Shown here: one piece after another, positions 40,421 to 44,453 of the stretch
Layout: each line of letters begins with the position of its first letter
Position numbering within the stretch: the stretch's first letter is position 1
Source of the DNA: Methanothermobacter sp049720995
GTDB lineage: Archaea; Methanobacteriota; Methanobacteria; Methanobacteriales; Methanothermobacteraceae
Assembly: GCF_049720995.1 (NCBI RefSeq)
Contig: NZ_JBNASF010000015.1
Span: forward strand, 1-44,453
Length of the DNA: 44,453 bases
Direction of reading: 5' to 3'
Made by a program: the position numbers and the translations under genes
Notes under the pieces: generated by a model
What the model saw: only the letters and a program-made list of their open reading frames with translations
Told to the model about the DNA's origin: nothing
Databases searched by the model: none

Positions 40421-41759
40421 GGTTATCATCCTCCAGGTTAAGTTTCACTGCGGTAACAGGGCATATGTCCTGGCATTCACCGCAGAGTATGCAGGTATCC
40501 ACATCAATCTCCACCTCACCATCCATTGCCATGGCATCAACGGGGCAGTGGTTGACACAGACGCCGCACCTCTGGCAGATCACATGATCCACCTCCACAG
40601 CCCCCCTTCTCGGTCCCCTGAGGATTCTGCGCTCAAGGTATATCCTGCCATCGGATGCCCTGAAGCCCTCCTCTGTTATTTCAACTGCATCAACAGGGCA
40701 AACTCCTCTGCAGCGACCGCAGAAGACGCATCCATCCTTTATCTCAACAGGGGCTGGTGTTACCGGTTCTATAACTCCAACCGGGCACTCGGTGACGCAT
40801 AGCCCGCAGCCGATGCACCTCTCCTCAAGGACCCTTATGCTCCTCTTTGGCTTTGTGAAGTCCACTATATGGTTGAGTTCCAGGATTTCAAGGTCCGAGT
40901 CAACGAGTTCCTCTATACCTTCCCTTATTTCATCTGTGACATCCACACTGAACTCGGGTTCATCCCTGGAGAACCTTCTCTTCACGCTCCTCAGAACCGA
41001 GTCTATCCTGCCAAGGTTCCTTACGAGTTTCTCTGATTCCCTCTCAAGGATATCCCCTGCTATCTCCATGTTATTTAGCTTTGAGAAGTTTTCGTATGCC
41101 CTCTTTCTGGATGAGTACTTTATGGCTGCTGATGGGCAGACATCCATGCACTCCTCGCACCTTGCACAGTATGATGGGTCTATGTAGGGGAGCCTGTTGA
41201 TCTTACCAACCTTTATGGCGCCCCTGGATGGGCAGACCCTGGTGCAGGTCATGCAGCCTATGCAGTCCCTCTGGTTAACCACAACAGCCTTTCCACCCAC
41301 CACGGATCTCGGCAGGATCTCACCATATTTTATGGCCTCTGTGGGACATGCCCTTGCACAGTAGCCGCACCTGACGCATTTATCCTCGTCTATCTCACTG
41401 TGAACCCCTGTCTTCCCTGATGATGTCAGGTGTATGGCCCCTGTCCTGCAGGCAGATACACAGGCACCGCAGCCACGGCAGATCCTGGGGTTTATCACAG
41501 GGACGTTTTCCCTCACTGGCTCCCCGAGGATTGTCTTCATCCTTATGGCATCGTAGGGGCAGGCCTCCCTGCAGAGGACGCAGCCAAAGCAACGGTCATC
41601 TATCTCAACCTCCCCTGTGTCCGGGTCGATGTGCACGGCATCAACAGGGCATGCATTCAGGCAGGGCTTATCAGGGCAGTTCCTGCATTTCTCATGGTGG
41701 ATTTCATAGTCAACGTCAACTTCCCTCAGGGGCTTTACGGGTTTTGCTGCAGCTGGAAT
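40413..41759 (-). CDS. EhaQ polyferredoxin, ten [4Fe-4S] motifs
   Basis: This is the large polyferredoxin of the Eha hydrogenase, about 448 residues if started at ATT 41759. Nine motifs follow the first GTG (41636), among them CFGCVLCREACP, CVRCGYCARACP, CARCEECMDVCP, CIGCGLCVTECP and CILCGECQDICP. The frame is open upstream to 41771 and encodes another cysteine motif CRNCPDKPCLNACP, making ten, the number reported for EhaQ. No ATG, GTG or TTG lies between the stop at 41772-41774 and 41636. ATT at 41757-41759 sits seven bases behind GGAGA. A non-cysteine segment (about residues 200-290) separates two ferredoxin blocks. It would carry electrons from the hydrogenase to its acceptor. Confidence 0.93.
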   Translation of the reverse strand: MPAAAKPVKPLREVDVDYEIHHEKCRNCPDKPCLNACPVDAVHIDPDTGEVEIDDRCFGCVLCREACPYDAIRMKTILGEPVRENVPVINPRICRGCGACVSACRTGAIHLTSSGKTGVHSEIDEDKCVRCGYCARACPTEAIKYGEILPRSVVGGKAVVVNQRDCIGCMTCTRVCPSRGAIKVGKINRLPYIDPSYCARCEECMDVCPSAAIKYSSRKRAYENFSKLNNMEIAGDILERESEKLVRNLGRIDSVLRSVKRRFSRDEPEFSVDVTDEIREGIEELVDSDLEILELNHIVDFTKPKRSIRVLEERCIGCGLCVTECPVGVIEPVTPAPVEIKDGCVFCGRCRGVCPVDAVEITEEGFRASDGRIYLERRILRGPRRGAVEVDHVICQRCGVCVNHCPVDAMAMDGEVEIDVDTCILCGECQDICPVTAVKLNLEDDNLE

Positions 41760-41774
41760 GTTATCATCTCCTCA

Positions 41775-42797
41775 TCACTTTACAGGAAGCGCCGCCGGTT
41801 TTATGGTGATCCTGATCACTTCCTCACCGTTGGACTCGTCAATGAGAAACCTTGCAACGTAGTACCCGGCAACACCGAACGGGCAGGTCTGGTAGCATGT
41901 GCTGCACCTGAGACACTTTTCAGGGTCCCTCACGACTCCCTCATCCTCCGAATAGGTTATGGCACCCGATGGGCACTCATCTACGCATAACCTGCACTGA
42001 ACACACTTCTCAGGGCTCCATGTTATGATCCTCATCTTCAGGCGGTCTGTTATCATCTCAAGGATGTCCCTGGTTATATCCTCATCGGGCAGAATCTCAA
42101 GGGCCCTTTCAAGGAGGGGTCGCAGGGGGTGGTTCATCCTGTAGACCTCACCCGCCCCGAGTTTCTTTATATCATCACTGCGCTCCTCGATGGCCGCCTC
42201 CAGTTCATTGACAGCCAGGTTTATAACCATCTTCTGTTCCTCAACATATGCCACGTGTATCCTCTTGAGCGCACCCTTGACAGGGCACTTCTCAAGGCAG
42301 TCACCGCATGCTATGCACCTGCTCTGGTCAATCTCGACCCTGCCGTCCTCCTCAACGATGGCATCAACCGGGCAGGCCTTCATGCATTTCCTGCAGCGTA
42401 TGCAGAGGTAATCGTCTATCACGTAGAGCTTCTCTGAGGGTACGATTGTGAACTCTTCCCTTATGAGGTGGTTCTCACCGCATTCTATAGTCTTGGGGTC
42501 GGTGGGGCAGACCTCGGCGCAGAATCCGCACCTGATACAGGCCCCCCTCACTATCACCGGGTAGGTCAGGCCCTCCTCCTCGGAGGTGTCGGTATCGCGG
42601 ACCAGTTTTATCGCGCCGGGGGCAGGGCATGCTGTGGTGCAGGCCCCGCAGCCTATGCAGTACTCCTTATGTACTGTGGGGAAATCCCTGAACCTTTCGG
42701 GTTTTTCAAGGATCTCGTGTTCTGTATGTGCATTTGCAAATTTCTCTGCCCATGATTTGCGGGCAAACTCGTAGAGGTACCATATTACAGAGGACAT
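41775..42797 (-). CDS. EhaP polyferredoxin, six [4Fe-4S] motifs
   Basis: This 340-residue electron-transfer subunit of the Eha hydrogenase has six Cys motifs: CIGCGACTTACPAPGAI, CIRCGFCAEVCPTDP, CIRCRKCMKACP, CIACGDCLEKCPVKGA, CVQCRLCVDECP and CLRCSTCYQTCP. The number agrees with the known EhaP. No strong SD precedes the ATG; instead the start codon sits in a small tandem duplication (ATGTCCT twice). It lies 24 bases after ehaO. The residue stretch 175-240 is Cys-free and may contact other subunits. Confidence 0.93.
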   Translation of the reverse strand: MSSVIWYLYEFARKSWAEKFANAHTEHEILEKPERFRDFPTVHKEYCIGCGACTTACPAPGAIKLVRDTDTSEEEGLTYPVIVRGACIRCGFCAEVCPTDPKTIECGENHLIREEFTIVPSEKLYVIDDYLCIRCRKCMKACPVDAIVEEDGRVEIDQSRCIACGDCLEKCPVKGALKRIHVAYVEEQKMVINLAVNELEAAIEERSDDIKKLGAGEVYRMNHPLRPLLERALEILPDEDITRDILEMITDRLKMRIITWSPEKCVQCRLCVDECPSGAITYSEDEGVVRDPEKCLRCSTCYQTCPFGVAGYYVARFLIDESNGEEVIRITIKPAALPVK

Positions 42798-42821
42798 AGG
42801 ACATCAACATGATCAATTCTT

Positions 42822-43934
42822 TTAAAGGAGTATCTCCCTCTTTCCCTCATTCTCGTCCAGGACCACGACCCTCTCTGCACATGCTATGCATGGGTCTGCA
42901 CTGGCATAGGTTGCAACGGCATCTGCAACGGTTGCAACGTCACGCAGCATGTACTTTGCACAGGCATCGATGTTCATGATGCTGGGGGTCCTTATGGAGA
43001 TGTTCTTTATGAGGTTTCCGTTGGTCTCAATCATGTAGGCCACCTCACCGCGGGGTGCCTCGTTTCTCCACTCCCCGTAGCCTGCCTTCACATCCACCTT
43101 CCTCCTCACAGGGCCAGAGGGGATACTGTCTATCACCTGCTTTATGAGGTCAATTGAGACCCTTATCTCATCGAAGCGGTTCATGACCCTTGCAAAGTTG
43201 TCCCCCTCATCCCTCCAGATTGTCCTGAAATCCAGGTGGTCCCGGTAGGTGGGGTGATCCTCCCTGAAGTCATACCGTATACCCGAGGCCCTTCCGATGG
43301 GTCCCACTGCCCGGGCCTTCTCTGCCTCCTCACGGCTCATGTAACCCACGTCCCTTGACCTGAGTCCTATGAGTGGCCCGTGCTCGAACATTTCAACGTA
43401 ACGGTCGAATTCCCTTTCAAGGTCCACTATGATCTCCCTTATCCTTGAGAGGTGATCCTCTGAGGCGTCCATCCTCACACCCCCCACAACGTTCCAGCCC
43501 ATGTTGACACGGTTACCTGTGAGTAACTCGATGGCATCCATGACAGGCTCCCTCAGGGCCAGCATGTACATGAACATTGTCTCATGGTCAAGGGCCTTGA
43601 AGTAGGTTGAATTTGCAATGAGGTGACTCTGTATCCTGTCAAGTTCGTTGGTCAGTGCACGGAGGAACTGGGCCCTCGGTGGGGCCTCCACCTCAGATAT
43701 GGCCTCGAATGCCTCTGCAAAGGTCTGTGTGTGTATATATGAGCATATCCCGCAGACCCGCTCAGAGAGGTATATGGCCTTCTGCCAGGTCTTGTTCCTC
43801 ATCACCCTCTCTATTCCCCTGTGAACGTATCCATACTCTATCTCGGCCTTGAGAACCTTCTCACCCCTTGTCTTAACCTTGAGCCTTATGGGCTCCTTGT
43901 AGCCGGGGTGCATGGGTCCAAGTGGCAGTATCAT
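42822..43934 (-). CDS. EhaO, [NiFe] hydrogenase large subunit
   Basis: This is the catalytic large subunit of the membrane energy-converting hydrogenase Eha, 370 residues. The nickel ligands are intact: RVCGIC (Cys61, Cys64) and DPCIAC (Cys349, Cys352). The first Cys pair is followed by SYIHTQTFAEAFE. There is little sequence after the second Cys pair (18 residues, ending EGKREILL), so no long maturation tail is obvious. Eha couples ion gradients to ferredoxin reduction with H2, which feeds CO2 reduction and biosynthesis. It overlaps ehaN by four bases (ATGA), and GGGAG lies before the ATG. Confidence 0.96.
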   Translation of the reverse strand: MILPLGPMHPGYKEPIRLKVKTRGEKVLKAEIEYGYVHRGIERVMRNKTWQKAIYLSERVCGICSYIHTQTFAEAFEAISEVEAPPRAQFLRALTNELDRIQSHLIANSTYFKALDHETMFMYMLALREPVMDAIELLTGNRVNMGWNVVGGVRMDASEDHLSRIREIIVDLEREFDRYVEMFEHGPLIGLRSRDVGYMSREEAEKARAVGPIGRASGIRYDFREDHPTYRDHLDFRTIWRDEGDNFARVMNRFDEIRVSIDLIKQVIDSIPSGPVRRKVDVKAGYGEWRNEAPRGEVAYMIETNGNLIKNISIRTPSIMNIDACAKYMLRDVATVADAVATYASADPCIACAERVVVLDENEGKREILL

Positions 43935-44377
43935 CTCTTTCTCCCCCTCTCTGCTATTGCACCGGGTGCCACAGACAGTATCGCTTCAAGTATCTCAGAT
44001 GGCCTTGGCGGACAACCAGGGACCTCAGCGTCCACCGGTATGAAGTCAGAGACCGGTGCATAGACGCTCCCACCCTCCTGGTTGAACACGTCCCCTGAGA
44101 TGGGGCAGTTGCCCAGGGCCACCACTATCTTTGGCTCAGGTGCCTTGCTGTATATCCTCTGAAGCTTCTCTCTCCACTGCTCTGTAACGGCACCGGTCAC
44201 CAGTATCACATCAGCCTCCCTGGGGTTCTGGTGGACGTATATACCGTACTGTTCAAGGTCATATCTGGGTGAGAGGAGTGCAAGGACCTCTATGTCGCAG
44301 CCGTTGCACCCTCCGGTGTTCACAAGACACACGTGGATTGATGTTTTCCTCAGAATACTTTTAAGAGCATCCAACAT
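43931..44377 (-). CDS. EhaN, hydrogenase small subunit
   Basis: This is the 148-residue small subunit carrying the proximal [4Fe-4S] cluster. The four ligands are C24 and C27 (CNGC), C91 (GNCP) and C122 (GCPPRP), all present. VNTGGCNGCDIEVLALLSPRYD is typical of Ech/Eha small subunits. GAGGT lies seven bases before the ATG. Its initiation region is duplicated just upstream (44401-44453). The genes for the membrane subunits ehaA-M should lie beyond the right edge. Confidence 0.95.
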   Translation of the reverse strand: MLDALKSILRKTSIHVCLVNTGGCNGCDIEVLALLSPRYDLEQYGIYVHQNPREADVILVTGAVTEQWREKLQRIYSKAPEPKIVVALGNCPISGDVFNQEGGSVYAPVSDFIPVDAEVPGCPPRPSEILEAILSVAPGAIAERGRKR

Positions 44378-44453
44378 TTCTTTACCTCTACATCTACTCT
44401 TTAATGATCAATCTTAAGCTTAAGAACATCCAACATTTCTTTACCTCTACATC
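44361..44453 (-). repeat. Duplicated initiation region before ehaN, at the right edge
   Basis: Bases 44368-44394 and 44427-44453 are identical over 27 bases, and the match extends to 34 bases with one change, 59 bases apart. The unit contains GAGGT, the ATG and the first codons of ehaN. The upstream copy reads MLDVLKLKIDH and stop (44401-44436), similar to the true MLDALK. Like the left edge, it lies at the end of the window, so assembly should be considered as well as biology. Confidence 0.75.

Overview
The window is archaeal and almost certainly from a thermophilic hydrogenotrophic methanogen of the genus Methanothermobacter or a close relative. It carries genes for the Eha energy-converting [NiFe] hydrogenase, a formylmethanofuran:H4MPT formyltransferase paralogue, pseudomurein-binding repeats, class III (pilin) signal peptides and archaeal CoA synthesis. 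It also has TATA-type promoters and strong GGAGG/GGTGA ribosome binding sites. The gene order agrees with what I remember of the M. thermautotrophicus Delta H region from the eha operon to the uvr genes (recollection, not a search). No rRNA, tRNA, CRISPR array or insertion sequence was seen.

Layout. 1-1.2 kb: sensor histidine kinase (minus). 1.3-8.1 kb: nucleotide excision repair, with uvrB-uvrA (minus) divergent from uvrC (plus). 8.2-10.6 kb (plus): a REC-PAS-output response regulator, a KaiC-like ATPase and a small Cys protein. 10.6-11.9 kb (minus): M42 aminopeptidase and a small membrane protein. 12.0-13.7 kb (plus): 4-phosphopantoate-beta-alanine ligase, UPF0200 and UPF0201. 13.8-15.2 kb (minus): Dph6-like ligase and a membrane protein. 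15.4-23.3 kb: a type IV pilus-like surface cluster. It holds four pilin-like proteins of 131-690 residues with non-standard leader motifs, a PepSY-like protein, two canonical class III prepilins, a DUF2101 protein and an EppA-type prepilin peptidase. 23.4-25.6 kb (plus): an AglB/STT3-like oligosaccharyltransferase whose WWDYG motif is altered. 25.6-32.2 kb (minus): pyrG, apgM, hom, an ACT protein, a GatC-like protein, asnB and a flavoprotein. 32.7-34.0 kb (plus): a frameshifted pseudomurein-binding transglutaminase-like gene. 34.1-35.9 kb (minus): a metal P-type ATPase with a palindromic operator. 36.1-44.4 kb (minus): CBS protein, a six-cluster polyferredoxin, then ehaT, S, R, Q, P, O and N, running off the right edge.

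How the genes fit together. The pilin, peptidase and oligosaccharyltransferase genes look like one cell-surface system: secreted pilin-like subunits rich in N-glycosylation sequons, their processing peptidase, and a glycosyltransferase with unusual active-site chemistry. The eha genes encode the hydrogenase that supplies low-potential ferredoxin for CO2 reduction. Two large polyferredoxins and three soluble proteins of unclear role are fused into the same operon.

Two patterns run across the whole window. First, many gene boundaries carry short direct duplications, with copies about 27-59 bases apart. Several of these duplicate a ribosome binding site plus start codon and so create short leader peptides. 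Second, using the very regular SD-to-start spacing seen here (5-8 bases), at least one gene (ehaQ) has no ATG/GTG/TTG start and appears to begin at ATT. pyrG fits CTG better than any standard start. All calls come from reading the sequence; no searches were run.
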